64,000 nucleotides of DNA. It comes from an uncultured bacterium. GTDB taxonomy: Bacteria > Planctomycetota > UBA1135 > GCA-002686595. The translations under genes were made by a program, and so were the position numbers. The stretch is from positions 59,280 through 123,279 of the forward strand of contig CALCXM010000011.1 in assembly GCA_937905825.1 (NCBI GenBank), read 5' to 3'. The notes below the pieces were generated by a model, which worked only from the letters and a program-made list of their open reading frames with translations, ran no database searches and was not told where the DNA came from. The stretch's first letter is position 1. Each line of letters opens with the position of its first letter. This document shows positions 19,275 through 28,872 of the stretch, one piece after another.

Positions 19275-20756
19275 ATGCTGAGCTGCCTTCTGTCCTGCGC
19301 CCTATTGGCCCCCGCCGTTCTGCCGACTTTCCAAGATGCCGAGGAAGCCAAACCCAAGGGACTCTTGCAACGCACCGAGCAGGCCTTTGATGGCTACACC
19401 CTCGTGGCGCCCCTGGGTTCTACCGAGACATTCCTGATCGACATGGATGGCGAGGTGGTTCACGTCTGGGGCTCCGAGCTCGCTCCCAGCGGCCCGGTGT
19501 ACTTGCTCGAAAACGGGAACCTCATGCGCCCCGCGCGCCATGAGGCCAACGATCGATTCAACGGCGGCGGCATCGGCGGACGCCTGCAAGAGTTCAGTTG
19601 GGACAGCGAACTCCTGTGGGACTATCCGCTTGTGGACGACAAGCAAACGCAACACCACGACGTGGCGCAGCTGCCGAACGGCAATTGGCTCGCCATCGTT
19701 TGGAAGCACAACACTCCGGAGGAAGCGATTGCCGCGGGCCGCAATCCCGAGGTGGTCTTGCCCAAGGGTCTCTGGAGCTGTTCGGTGCTCGAGGTCAAGC
19801 CCGTGCGCCCAAGTGGCGGAGAGATCGTGTGGCAATGGAACTCATGGGATCACCTCATCCAAGACTTCGACAAGGAACTCGCGAACTACGGGTCGATCCC
19901 TGAGAACTCTGGGCGCATCGACATCAATGGAGACTTCCGCGACATGCCCCCGATCACGGAGGCGGAACGCAAGAAGCTGGCGGAGCTTGAGAAGCAAATG
20001 GCGGCGCTCGGTTACGCCGGCGGTGTTGAAGAAGACGAAGGCGGCGAGCCGAGTGCGCGCTTCGAACGGGGCAAGCAGTCGGACTGGCTGCACACCAACT
20101 CCGTCAACTATTCGGCAAAGCACGACTTGATCGTCCTGAGCAGTCCCCACATGAATGAGGTCTGGGTGCTGGACCACTCCACCAGCGCCGCACAAGCCGC
20201 CACTGGGAGCGGTGGACATTGGAAGCGTGGCGGCGACCTTTTGTACCGCTGGGGAAATCCCCGCAACTACGGAGCGGGATCCAACAAGGACCAAGCCCTG
20301 TTCTACCAACACGACCCCACGTGGTTGGAAACGGACGAAGGTACGCTGAAGCTCTTGATCTACAACAACGGTCGCGGTCGCGCGGAAGGCGATTTCTCAA
20401 GCGTGATCGAACTCGACCTGCCCTTTGACCCGCTCACCGGATTCCAACGAGCGGCGGGCAAGGCCTTTGGTCCGAAAGAACCCGCTTGGTCCTGGGGAGC
20501 CTTGGGGGAGCTGTACTCGCCGTTCATCTCCGGCGCGCAGCGCTTGGCCAATGGCAACACCTTCATCTGCGAAGGGGCGACGGGCCGTTTGATCGAGGTC
20601 ACGCCCGGTGGCGAGATCGTCTGGGAGTACGTCAACAACCTCGACGGCATGCCGGCTCCCAAGAGCACCATCGCCCCGAACGCTGGCGCAGGCGCCTTGT
20701 TCCGAGGCACGCGCATCGCCAAGGGCTCCCCGCAATTGCGGAACTTAGAGGACTAG
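19275..20756 (+). CDS. Arylsulfotransferase (ASST)-like secreted protein
   Basis: The ATG at 19275 starts a signal peptide (MLSCLLSCALLAPAVLPTF); an upstream in-frame start at 19074 adds unlikely sequence. The 493-residue protein matches the ASST-like beta-propeller family: GYTLVAPLGSTETFLIDMDGEVVHVWG at the N-terminus, then ELLWDYPLVDDKQTQHHDV with the His-rich motif typical of the family, LHTNSVNYSAKHDLIVLSSPHMNEVWVLD in the middle, and LANGNTFICEGATGRLIEVTPGGEIVWEYVN near the end. True ASST enzymes move sulfate between phenols through a histidine; many planctomycete homologues are uncharacterised, so sulfotransferase activity is only a possibility. Periplasmic or secreted. Confidence 0.85.
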   Translation: MLSCLLSCALLAPAVLPTFQDAEEAKPKGLLQRTEQAFDGYTLVAPLGSTETFLIDMDGEVVHVWGSELAPSGPVYLLENGNLMRPARHEANDRFNGGGIGGRLQEFSWDSELLWDYPLVDDKQTQHHDVAQLPNGNWLAIVWKHNTPEEAIAAGRNPEVVLPKGLWSCSVLEVKPVRPSGGEIVWQWNSWDHLIQDFDKELANYGSIPENSGRIDINGDFRDMPPITEAERKKLAELEKQMAALGYAGGVEEDEGGEPSARFERGKQSDWLHTNSVNYSAKHDLIVLSSPHMNEVWVLDHSTSAAQAATGSGGHWKRGGDLLYRWGNPRNYGAGSNKDQALFYQHDPTWLETDEGTLKLLIYNNGRGRAEGDFSSVIELDLPFDPLTGFQRAAGKAFGPKEPAWSWGALGELYSPFISGAQRLANGNTFICEGATGRLIEVTPGGEIVWEYVNNLDGMPAPKSTIAPNAGAGALFRGTRIAKGSPQLRNLED

Positions 20757-21300
20757 TTCCGCCCCTCACGGTTCGCGGATCGCGAGCCAGGTGCCCCGAA
20801 GTCCGCAACTCATGCTCAAACGGCTCCCATGGCCCCACCCACGGGCTGGATGGTGCAGCCTTGCCAGGCCGGCTCTCGGAGGCCAAGTCGCTCGGAGCAA
20901 GACCGAATTGCGTAGCCGGTGCGCGCCGGCGCTGGGCTGAACGAGCACTTGGATGAGCAGCCCGCTCACGCCCCTCCTCGGCCAAAAAAACAGGAAATGG
21001 GCCGCAAAATATAGGAACCCCCATTTCGACGCGATCTCCTGGAGAAGTCGGGCAAGAAATATCCGGGTTCCCTGGCGGGGATTGGGCGCGGATTTCACCT
21101 CTGTAACTAGGGGCGCCTGCCTGCCCCCTTCCCCGACAAATGCGGGCAACACGGTGACCACCCGTTGGGACCGTTCCGCAAGGCGTCCCCATCGAGAGCC
21201 TGGGTTCTCGGTCGCCGCTCGTCGTGGGAGAGAGACCCCACCCACTCCATCGGATGCTCCTGACGACGCGTCGCGAGCAACACAGACAAGAGAGATCCTC
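20757..21300. other. Long intergenic region upstream of the collagen-like gene
   Basis: About 540 bases. A GGTTCGCG / CGCGAGCC hairpin just after the ASST-like stop (20769-20788) could end transcription. A short A-rich patch (GGCCAAAAAAACAGG) lies near 20982. No conserved gene is evident, although reading frames are open on both strands because of the high GC content. The region before 21301 should contain the promoter of the collagen-like gene. Confidence 0.4.
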
Positions 21301-23262
21301 ATGCAGAGAAACAGCCACCGTTTCGTCGCGACCAACATCATTCTTCTGGGGGCAGCATTCAGCTTCGCCTCCGCAGGAAGCTCGGTCCACTTGGAGTCCG
21401 AGCCCGCTCCAGAACCCGCCCTGACCACCGACCCTGCAGGCGGCGGCATCCCAGCGATCACCTGGGGCGACTTCGACAAGGACGGCATGCAAGACGCCCT
21501 GGTCCTGCAAGCCGGCCAAGGGGCGCGCCTCTTGCACGGCCGCCCCGGCGGTCGCTTGGAAGACATCAGCGAGCGTTCCGGTTTGTCTCTTGTGAAGAAC
21601 GCGCACATGGCCGTTTGGGCCGACTTCGACCAAGACGGAATGAACGACTTGTTCTTGGTCAGCTTGACGGAAGGTGGGCGGCTCTTGCGCCAGGAAGGTG
21701 ACGGCGTCTTCAAAGCTGTCGATGAATCCCTCGGCTTGAAAGTCGGCGAAGAACTGATCAGTGCGGCTTGGGTCGACTACGACGCGGATGGGCGGCCCGA
21801 CCTTCACACGGTCGGCTTGCAAGCGGACAGGCTCTTTCGAAACAGCGTGGGTGGCTTCGTTGAAGTCGACCTCGACCCAGCGCACTTGGGCCTGACCAGT
21901 TCTGCCCCGATCGGCCCCGGCGGTTTCACTGCCGCTCCTACGGGAGGGTTCGGTAGTTCCCTAGCGAGCAGCCTTCCGGCACTTTCAGCCCTCGCCTTGG
22001 TGGACCAGGGCATGCCGAGCAACCTGTTGATGGGGAGTAGCACCCCCACCGTGGGAATGCTCTACCCGATCGGCACGGACTTCTACATCGAAGCAGGTAG
22101 CGGTCGTGTGGGCTTCGGCAACACGAACCCGACTCAATTGCTGGACGTCTCCGGCAGAGTGCGCTCGCGCTCCGGCGGCTTTGTGTTCCCCGACGGGACC
22201 GTGCAAGCGACCGCAACCTTGGTGGGTCCCCAGGGGCCGACGGGTGCGACGGGGCCTCAAGGTCCGATCGGCGCTACTGGAGCAACTGGCCTAACCGGCC
22301 CCCAAGGCGACGTGGGCCCCATGGGATCCACCGGCGCCACAGGTGCCACGGGTTCGCAAGGTCCACAAGGAAACCAAGGCCCCCAAGGCAACCAGGGTAT
22401 CCCCGGTCCGACGGGCCCCACTGGCCCTGCCGGGACAAGCTCTTGGAACGACGGAACCGGAAATGTCACGACCCTCGTGAAGGTCGGCGTCGGAACCTCG
22501 TCGCCAGTGGAAGCGCTTCACGTCGTCGGCAACACCCGCACGAGCGGGAACGTCATGGCCACTTATGGATCCGGAACCGAGCCGTCCTATCGCTTCGGAA
22601 CCGGCTCGGAAGTCACGGGTCTCTCTAGCCCGTCTGTCGAAAGTCTGGCCGTGGTGACGAACGCCACCGAACGCATGCGCGTCAACTCGGCGGGCAACGT
22701 CTCCATCGGCACCACCAGTACCAACGGCCGCTTCACCGTGCAAGGAACGGGCTCGTCCAACATTATGGCCGGATACGACTCCGGGGGCAGCACCGTCTTC
22801 CGGGTGACCAACACGGGACGCGTGGTGACCAGCGCTCTCCAGATCACCGGTGGTGGCGATTTGGTGGAAGGCTTCGAGAGCGAGCTCGAATGCGAGCCCG
22901 GCACGGTCGTCTGCATCGACGCCAAGCGCCCGGGACAAGTAACGCCTTCCACGCAAAGCTATGACTCCAAAGTCGCGGGCGTTGTCTCTGGAGCTGGCGG
23001 AGTCAACCACGGCTTGCGCATGGGCCAGGATGGCGTCCTCGACGGCGAGACGCTGATCGCCATGACAGGCCGAGTGTACGTGAAGTGCTCGGCAGAGAAC
23101 GGAGCGATTGCGCCCGGCGATCTCTTGACGACGGCATCCCTCGCGGGGCACGCCATGCGCGCCACGGACGGCACTCGCTCTTTCGGTAGCGTCATCGGCA
23201 AAGCCATGACCCCACTGGAAAGCGGCGAAGGCCTGATCCTCGTTCTCGTCAACTTGCAGTAG
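21301..23262 (+). CDS. Secreted collagen-like protein with VCBS/FG-GAP N-terminus
   Basis: The ATG at 21301 follows AGAGAGATCC and gives a signal peptide ([25 protein letters not shown]); an in-frame start at 20953 would add 116 implausible residues. The 653-residue protein has three parts. Residues 40-190 carry VCBS/FG-GAP blocks ([45 protein letters not shown]). Residues 309-380 are 24 uninterrupted Gly-X-Y triplets rich in GPQ, GAT and GPT (nt 22225-22440), which should form a collagen-like triple helix. The C-terminal 270 residues resemble trimeric fibre heads, with [13 protein letters not shown] and a final [22 protein letters not shown]...GSVIGKAM block seen in phage-tail-fibre-like bacterial proteins. 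Likely a trimeric extracellular fibre. The next gene starts 20 bases downstream. Confidence 0.9.
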   Translation: MQRNSHRFVATNIILLGAAFSFASAGSSVHLESEPAPEPALTTDPAGGGIPAITWGDFDKDGMQDALVLQAGQGARLLHGRPGGRLEDISERSGLSLVKNAHMAVWADFDQDGMNDLFLVSLTEGGRLLRQEGDGVFKAVDESLGLKVGEELISAAWVDYDADGRPDLHTVGLQADRLFRNSVGGFVEVDLDPAHLGLTSSAPIGPGGFTAAPTGGFGSSLASSLPALSALALVDQGMPSNLLMGSSTPTVGMLYPIGTDFYIEAGSGRVGFGNTNPTQLLDVSGRVRSRSGGFVFPDGTVQATATLVGPQGPTGATGPQGPIGATGATGLTGPQGDVGPMGSTGATGATGSQGPQGNQGPQGNQGIPGPTGPTGPAGTSSWNDGTGNVTTLVKVGVGTSSPVEALHVVGNTRTSGNVMATYGSGTEPSYRFGTGSEVTGLSSPSVESLAVVTNATERMRVNSAGNVSIGTTSTNGRFTVQGTGSSNIMAGYDSGGSTVFRVTNTGRVVTSALQITGGGDLVEGFESELECEPGTVVCIDAKRPGQVTPSTQSYDSKVAGVVSGAGGVNHGLRMGQDGVLDGETLIAMTGRVYVKCSAENGAIAPGDLLTTASLAGHAMRATDGTRSFGSVIGKAMTPLESGEGLILVLVNLQ

Positions 23263-23281
23263 CAGCGGAGGCACAAGAATC

Positions 23282-25087
23282 ATGTTTCAAATACCATTCC
23301 TATTGGCGTTCGCCTTTGCACCCGGTGCACAGGGTTCCGTGCAAGACCTGGGCGAAGTTCCCGGTCCGCAACCAGTGCTCGACGGGGAAGTTCAAGCGCG
23401 CAGAGTCGTCGTCCAAACCCAACGTTGGGGTGAAGGCGACCTGGGGCCGATGCCCCCGCAAACACCCCTGACTCCAACTGAAATCCAACGCATCGCCGCC
23501 CTCAAGGCGCGCAACAAACTGAACCGCGCCCCTGGGGTGGCTTTGCCCACGGACCCCACGGTCCCGGCGGCGAGCATCGTCCCCAACGAGCCGCCCACCG
23601 ACCCCAGTCACGCCGCGAGTTCGGCCCTGGCTGGCGTCGATAGCGACTTCGTCTTCTTTGAGCAGTCCCAGGGTCCAGTTTCGATTTCTGCGGGCTGGCC
23701 CGTCGAGCCCAGCGTAGGAACCAACGGCCGGGTGGTCGCCTACTGTGGCAACACCTATGGCTTGATCTCCACGGACAGCGGCAACACGTTCACGCAGTTG
23801 AATCCCAACACGCTCTTCGGTGGCAACATCTGTTGTGACCAAGTCATGTACTACGACCGGCGGCACGAGTTGTTGCTGTGGCTGATGCAAGGAGCACGCA
23901 ACACGACCAACGGGGAGAACGTGTACACGATCGCCTTCTCCGTTGGCATGCAGAACATCGCCAACCAGAACTTCTCCTGGTTCACGATCGACCCCCAAGC
24001 CAATGGAGGCCAAGCCGCCGGCGTCTGGTGGGACTTCCCGGAAATGACGACGAGCAACGACCACATGTGGTTCACCACCAACAATCAAGGTGGCAGTGGC
24101 AGTGTCATGTTCAGGATCGAATTGGCTGACATCGCTGACGGCGGCACTGTCGGGCTGGATCTCTTCGACCTGGCGGACAGGCAAGTGCGGCTGGTTCAGG
24201 GAGCAACCACCGTCATGTACGCTGCCGCCCACGTGGACAACAGCACCCAGGCGGTCTGGCGTGCAACCGCAACCGGGACCACGGCAAACCGCGTGACCCG
24301 AGTCATCGACACCTGGCAGAACGGAAATTCGAACGCGCCCGGACCGGACGGGCAGAACTGGTTCAGCGCCGTGGAGAACAATGACCACAAGATCCGCGGG
24401 GCGACCGTCACGGCCACTGAAGTCCTCTTCTTCTGGACGGCATCCGAAGGAGGCGGGTACCCCTATCCTTACTGGTCCGTGTCGCGCTTCTCACGCAACA
24501 ACTCGCGGACGTACCTCGAATCCAACGAGATTTGGAGCAACAACGCGGCCTGGGCCTACGCGAGTGGTCACTCCAACGATCGCAATGACATCGCAGGAAC
24601 GGCAACCTATGGCGGCGGAACCTTCTATCCCTCTTCGGTGGCTTGGATTCGCGACTCCTATTCGAACACGGGCACCGGCTTTGGCATGGAATCCAAGTTC
24701 ATCACGCTCGGCGCGAGTGGCCCGCCAAGTTCCCGTTGGGGCGACTACCTGACAGCGCGTCGGCACTCTCCCTACGGCAACACTTGGGTGGGCACCGGCT
24801 TCACCCTGCAAGGGGCCGGCGGAACCCTCGACACTCCGGACTACGTTTGGTTCGGTCGCCGGCTTGACGAACCGCCCGCGACCCGAACGGTCGTCGTGGG
24901 TAGCACCGTGACCAGCGCTTGGCAGGAGGGCAACTCCAGCCATCCCTACGACTCCGTTCGCAAGGGGCACTTCGCGACCGAAGCCGGGGACATCGTTTCC
25001 ATCGGTGCGGGGACGTACAACGAGACCGGCCTGTTCGCTCGCGAGACGACACTGACCGCAACTGGGGGGTCCGTTGTGATTCAGTAG
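23282..25087 (+). CDS. Large secreted propeller-like protein, coupled to collagen-like gene
   Basis: Starts at an ATG 20 bases after the collagen-like gene, with GGAGG about ten bases upstream, so the two genes are probably one operon. The 601-residue protein has a short signal peptide (MFQIPFLLAFAFAPGAQG). Residues 120-520 look like a sialidase/BNR-type beta-propeller, with motifs WWDFPEMTTSNDHMWFTTNN, VYTIAFSVGMQN and SSRWGDYLTARRHSPYGN. These motifs also occur in the protein encoded convergently at 25360, showing the two are related. No catalytic residues were recognised. The end (GDIVSIGAGTYNETGLF...) resembles the start of a parallel beta-helix/carbohydrate-binding unit and does not carry the lineage C-terminal module. 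Confidence 0.85.
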   Translation: MFQIPFLLAFAFAPGAQGSVQDLGEVPGPQPVLDGEVQARRVVVQTQRWGEGDLGPMPPQTPLTPTEIQRIAALKARNKLNRAPGVALPTDPTVPAASIVPNEPPTDPSHAASSALAGVDSDFVFFEQSQGPVSISAGWPVEPSVGTNGRVVAYCGNTYGLISTDSGNTFTQLNPNTLFGGNICCDQVMYYDRRHELLLWLMQGARNTTNGENVYTIAFSVGMQNIANQNFSWFTIDPQANGGQAAGVWWDFPEMTTSNDHMWFTTNNQGGSGSVMFRIELADIADGGTVGLDLFDLADRQVRLVQGATTVMYAAAHVDNSTQAVWRATATGTTANRVTRVIDTWQNGNSNAPGPDGQNWFSAVENNDHKIRGATVTATEVLFFWTASEGGGYPYPYWSVSRFSRNNSRTYLESNEIWSNNAAWAYASGHSNDRNDIAGTATYGGGTFYPSSVAWIRDSYSNTGTGFGMESKFITLGASGPPSSRWGDYLTARRHSPYGNTWVGTGFTLQGAGGTLDTPDYVWFGRRLDEPPATRTVVVGSTVTSAWQEGNSSHPYDSVRKGHFATEAGDIVSIGAGTYNETGLFARETTLTATGGSVVIQ

Positions 25088-25110
25088 TCCCTCGTTCGGC
25101 TTGCCGTTGT

Positions 25111-25146
25111 GCGGCGCCGGGTAGCTCTGCTGCCCGGCGCCGCTTT
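25111..25146 (+). terminator. Strong hairpin terminator
   Basis: Perfect 11-base stem GCGGCGCCGGG / CCCGGCGCCGC around an 11-base loop, followed by TTT, 24 bases after the stop of the propeller gene. Confidence 0.8.
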
Positions 25147-25272
25147 GCGTTGACGGGCACTACGAGGGGTCGGTACCGGGATCGCATCAAGCAGTGCTTT
25201 CAAGGGCGCTTTCAACAGCGAGACGTCACCCCCGAGCCTGACGCCGACCCGCCTGCGCAAAGCGGAAGAGCA

Positions 25273-25320
25273 CAGGCCCGGCAAGTTGATGGCGAACACC
25301 AACTTGCCGGGCCTGCAAAA
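25273..25320 (-). terminator. Strong bidirectional hairpin terminator
   Basis: Perfect 16-base stem CAGGCCCGGCAAGTTG / CAACTTGCCGGGCCTG with an 11-base loop, followed by CAAAAAC on the + strand. Lying between two convergent genes, it mainly ends the leftward transcript of the 25360-28503 gene. Confidence 0.8.
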
Positions 25321-25359
25321 ACTTCAATGCCCCCCATTTGATGGGAGCATCCACCCGGG

Positions 25360-28300
25360 CTAGGGCATCCAGGTAATCGTGTAGCCATTCGAGCTATTGG
25401 AGCCACTCCCCGCTCCGCCCGAGCAAGGTGCGTTGGCCGCGGTGTTGCGATACCAAAGCTGATAGTGCTTCGTGTCGCCTGCGGAAACGCCTCCCTGGGC
25501 AGAGATCGATTGGGTGTAGCCGCTGGTGTCACACGCACCGAAACCATCCGTGAGCACCGTTTCAAAGCGAGTGATGCCACCGGAGACTTGCAGCATCCCG
25601 TTCGGGTTGGTCCCCAGGGGAGAGCCCGGAAGGGCCTGATTGTCTCCCTGGAAGAACACGCCGAAGGTGCTGTTGGTCGCCTGCTGTCCCACGAACACAA
25701 CGCTGTCGTTGCTCACACTCGCCGTTCCGGAAGCGCTCATGCTCGCGCCCGATGCGTAGGTTCCGTTGTCGCAACCTGCAAGCAGCGGCGTCGAGGAGCC
25801 GTCGTTGTTGTTGCCGCAGGGACAAATCATGCCGGCTCCACCACCGCCGAAGGCCATGCCAGGCTCGCCATTCCCAACGTTCCACTTGCCCACCCAGGTT
25901 TCCCAGGGCCCGACGCAATACTCCAAGTGACTCCAGAAAACTCCCGGGTCAGCGGGATCCTCTTCGACGCCTGAGTAGTCTCCCCATCGGTCTCCCGTGT
26001 AGGGCACGGTGTTGGTCTGCAAACGAGTCGGGGGACGCATGCTTCCCGCTGGATCAGAGGCGAGGCGGAACACGGCCTCGATCGAACCGGGCTCGTTGGA
26101 TGCGGACCGGTTGTAGGAGATGGTGATGTTGCCGTTGGCGTCCGGGCAGATGTCCGGGAACCAGCTGTAGACACCCGCTCCAAGGCTCAGTTCGCCTTCC
26201 TGCAACACCGTGGGTTGACCGGAGAGCGGCCAGTTGCCGAGATCAATCTCGTACCAACGAACCTTCGTCACGCCTCCGGAGTCAATGCCGTGAGCTGTGT
26301 AGAGCCGGCCATTGCGCACGACTCCATGCTTGATCCGAGTGTCGATCGTTGAGAGTCGGCTGGAAGATCCGGCTTGCGGTGCGCTCGCTGGACTCCCGAA
26401 GGGCGAAACCGCGACCTGAGTCGAGTTCGGCGATGCACCTGGAGTCTGCTTGCACTGAATCCGAAGGCTGTTGCCGCCACCGAAGCCAGCGGACACGAAG
26501 TACTGGAAAGCGTTGTTGCTGTCGTAGTTCTTCGTGTTTCCGAGGGACTGCAAGCTCGAGTCCATCTGCTCGTTCCACCAGGTTCCCAAGGTTCCGTTCA
26601 TGACGTTGGCCTTGTCGAAAATCATCACCCGGTTGCCCCCACCATTGAAGCAATCGGTGGTCACGTAGATGTAGTCCCGGTTGACCCCGAGGTTCGGGAA
26701 GTCAGGGAAGAAACAGGCCGGCGAAGTCTGAATCCTGAACTTCCACCAGTCGTTCACGTCGTCAGGATGAGAGTCCTTGGACACCGCAAAGCACATGAAG
26801 TCATTGCCCTGCCCAATCTCGGTGTTTGCGACGATGAAGCGTCCGCTGTGCCAGTCGTAGGTGCTGATCGGGTCAAACACAAAGTCCCCGCCGCCAACGC
26901 TGCTGTAGAACCCCGGGCTCGTGTTGTTCTGGCGCCACATCTCGACGCCGCTCTTGGTGAATGCTGCGATTTCCATGTTCACCTGGGAGATCACCATGTC
27001 AGGTCCCACCGCGAGGTCGGGGTCCGGGGGTGACCAAACGGTCTCGTCGTGACCGACGAAGCCGCCGTTGCCGGGCCCTAAGGGAGGAGCGACCCGCGGA
27101 ATGCGCTTGGCCCAATCCGGAATCGGGTCCGGCTTTACCTTGGAGTCAGTTTCGCTGTAGGCCAAGTTCGCGCAGGCGGCCACGGGCTCGACTGCGGGGG
27201 GCTCCGGGGCGTTGAAGTCCTTCGCGGCAAAAATGCGCACCGCGATGCCGCTGCCGTCGTCCTTCGACTGGCCACCCCAAGTGAACACGAGTTGATCCTT
27301 GGTCCACTGGGCGTGTCGGCCGTTCTTCGCCACTTGCATGGCGTGCTGTCCAGGACCTTCCGCATTCACCCGGTAGCCCGCGCCTTGCTTGGATCCATCT
27401 GCCTGGTAAGCCTGGGCCCAGATGTCCGTCTGAGTTCCCATCTTCCCGTTGGACTTTGGATAGCTACCGCTGGTCGCGTTGTAGGCCACGAGGTAGCGTC
27501 CGTCCGGTGCACACACGGCGGTCGCTCCGTTGCGGTAGCCTTCCCCACCTGCTTCCACAGCGAACGAGGCACCTAGGGGCTTTTGATTCTTGTCGAATCG
27601 GCGCGCTCGTACGCTCCATTCGGCAGCACCTGCGCCGCTGGACATCCAGGCCACCAAGGCGTTGCCCGCATCATCGATGTCGATGCTCGGTTCCACGCTT
27701 TGGTCAGCTTTTATGTCACTCACGATGACGGTCTTGCCGAGTTCCCCCTTGGGGGACACCTTGCGAGCAAGCAGGCTCAGTTCCTTGGACGCTGCATCTG
27801 AGTTTTGCCAAACCACAAGGAACTCACCATCTGGCGTGGCCACCACATCGGGGCCGCGCTCATGACCCCGCTTCAGATCGCCCAAGCGGAACGAGTCCCC
27901 TTGAGGTTCACCGCTAGCCGAAAGCCGGCGCCCGAGGACCTGCAGGCCGTCCGCTTTGTTCACGACGTAGACAGCTAGGAGTTGTCCCTCAGCGTTGACT
28001 GCGATCGCGGGATCCGTGTAGATGTCTCCGGGCTCGCCTCCCACCCAGAGTTCGTCTCCATCAACGACGAACCCAGCTTCCGTCGCCACGAGCTTGCGCA
28101 GGAAGATTCCGTTCGAAGGAGAGTAGCGGTGCAACGAACTCCAAACGACCCAAGCGCTGTCATCCGGACCGAACACCACGTAGGACTCTTGTTGCGCGCC
28201 CACGGTGCTTTGGTTGACGTGAATCTCCGTGCCCAAGGGTCGGCCGAGTGGATCGAGCAGTTGCGCGAAGACGCCATAGTTGCCCCCCTCTTGGCGGCGA

Positions 28301-28503
28301 CTGCTCCACGTCGCCAGGATCCTTCCGCGCGAGTCGAGCGCGATGCTCGGATCTTCCTGGGCGCTGTTGGTGAAGGTGTTCGCGCGTGTTTCCCAGGTAC
28401 GCAATGAGTCGAGGGGGAGCTGAGCGCCGCTGGCTTGCTGTGCAAAGACACACAAGCATGCGGCGGACGCAGTTCCAGCGAGAGCCAATCGAAATTGCTT
28501 CAT
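25360..28503 (-). CDS. Giant secreted beta-propeller protein with C-terminal module
   Basis: 1047 residues with signal peptide MKQFRLALAGTASAACLCVFAQQASG. Residues 35-430 contain repeated blocks (DPSIALDSRGRILATWSS, DPAIAVNAEGQLLAVYVV, PDVVATPDGEFLVVWQN, SIDIDDAGNALVAWMS), about seven blades of one propeller. Residues 480-880 form a second propeller-like part (PDLAVGPDMVISQVN, FFPDFPNLGVNRDYIYVTTD, RWGDYSGVEEDPADPG) that is related to the convergent protein at 23282. The last 155 residues or so (nt 25360-25827) are the lineage module, beginning CPCGNNNDG and ending YQLWYRN...YTITWMP; it is closest to the module of the sulfatase at 44224. No enzyme motif seen. Probably an extracellular or surface-bound binding protein. 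Confidence 0.88.
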   Translation of the reverse strand: MKQFRLALAGTASAACLCVFAQQASGAQLPLDSLRTWETRANTFTNSAQEDPSIALDSRGRILATWSSRRQEGGNYGVFAQLLDPLGRPLGTEIHVNQSTVGAQQESYVVFGPDDSAWVVWSSLHRYSPSNGIFLRKLVATEAGFVVDGDELWVGGEPGDIYTDPAIAVNAEGQLLAVYVVNKADGLQVLGRRLSASGEPQGDSFRLGDLKRGHERGPDVVATPDGEFLVVWQNSDAASKELSLLARKVSPKGELGKTVIVSDIKADQSVEPSIDIDDAGNALVAWMSSGAGAAEWSVRARRFDKNQKPLGASFAVEAGGEGYRNGATAVCAPDGRYLVAYNATSGSYPKSNGKMGTQTDIWAQAYQADGSKQGAGYRVNAEGPGQHAMQVAKNGRHAQWTKDQLVFTWGGQSKDDGSGIAVRIFAAKDFNAPEPPAVEPVAACANLAYSETDSKVKPDPIPDWAKRIPRVAPPLGPGNGGFVGHDETVWSPPDPDLAVGPDMVISQVNMEIAAFTKSGVEMWRQNNTSPGFYSSVGGGDFVFDPISTYDWHSGRFIVANTEIGQGNDFMCFAVSKDSHPDDVNDWWKFRIQTSPACFFPDFPNLGVNRDYIYVTTDCFNGGGNRVMIFDKANVMNGTLGTWWNEQMDSSLQSLGNTKNYDSNNAFQYFVSAGFGGGNSLRIQCKQTPGASPNSTQVAVSPFGSPASAPQAGSSSRLSTIDTRIKHGVVRNGRLYTAHGIDSGGVTKVRWYEIDLGNWPLSGQPTVLQEGELSLGAGVYSWFPDICPDANGNITISYNRSASNEPGSIEAVFRLASDPAGSMRPPTRLQTNTVPYTGDRWGDYSGVEEDPADPGVFWSHLEYCVGPWETWVGKWNVGNGEPGMAFGGGGAGMICPCGNNNDGSSTPLLAGCDNGTYASGASMSASGTASVSNDSVVFVGQQATNSTFGVFFQGDNQALPGSPLGTNPNGMLQVSGGITRFETVLTDGFGACDTSGYTQSISAQGGVSAGDTKHYQLWYRNTAANAPCSGGAGSGSNSSNGYTITWMP

Positions 28504-28674
28504 GAAATGTTGAGGGGGCTAGAGAGTCGAGTTGAATCGAAGAGCCAAGCACTCCGCCCCCAACAGCCATGTTCATAGTGGGGAGGAAGCCGCCACGGCA
28601 TGTAGGTACCGCAGACAAACACCATAGCATTGAGGAGATCACAGCGGTGGATCCGGGTTCCTGGGGCCCCCATC

Positions 28675-28691
28675 GGGGATACTGAGCCCGC
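28675..28691 (+). repeat. 17-base direct repeat, first copy
   Basis: GGGGATACTGAGCCCGC, identical to 31022-31038 in the same orientation. The two copies flank the HEAT-repeat gene. Confidence 0.7.
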
Positions 28692-28792
28692 AGTAGCACC
28701 TTGGGGCATCCCCGTATCACTCCGTTACGGCCCGGTGACGGCTCGCGCTCGTCTTGGGTACGTGACGGCCCAAGCAGCGAACAAAACCACTC

Positions 28793-28808
28793 TGGCACGG
28801 GGCTTGCG
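28793..28808 (+). promoter_or_regulatory. Sigma-54 (RpoN) -24/-12 promoter
   Basis: TGGCACGGGGCTTGCG matches the TGGCAC-N5-TTGC consensus exactly in bases and spacing, 65 bases upstream of the HEAT-repeat gene start. This implies control by an RpoN enhancer-binding activator. Confidence 0.75.
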
Positions 28809-28872
28809 CTAGGGCGTTGGCATACGCATCGCCTGTGGGACTCCGCTGCTCCAACCCAATCAATCGCAAGTC

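Larger units (their letters stand above)
28504..28872. other. Divergent intergenic region with sigma-54 promoter
   Basis: Separates the leftward giant propeller gene from the rightward HEAT-repeat gene. It holds a 17-base repeat (28675) and a sigma-54-type promoter (28793), both listed separately. No coding sequence is convincing. Confidence 0.6.

Noticed and set aside
22225..22440. Tandem-repeat-like DNA that could be taken for a CRISPR array
   Set aside because: It encodes in-frame Gly-X-Y triplets of nine bases; no spacers or conserved palindromic repeats.
20632..23283. Long open frames on the minus strand opposite the collagen-like gene
   Set aside because: They are antisense shadows in GC-rich sequence; the + strand has signal peptides, ribosome binding sites and collagen triplets, the minus strand has none.
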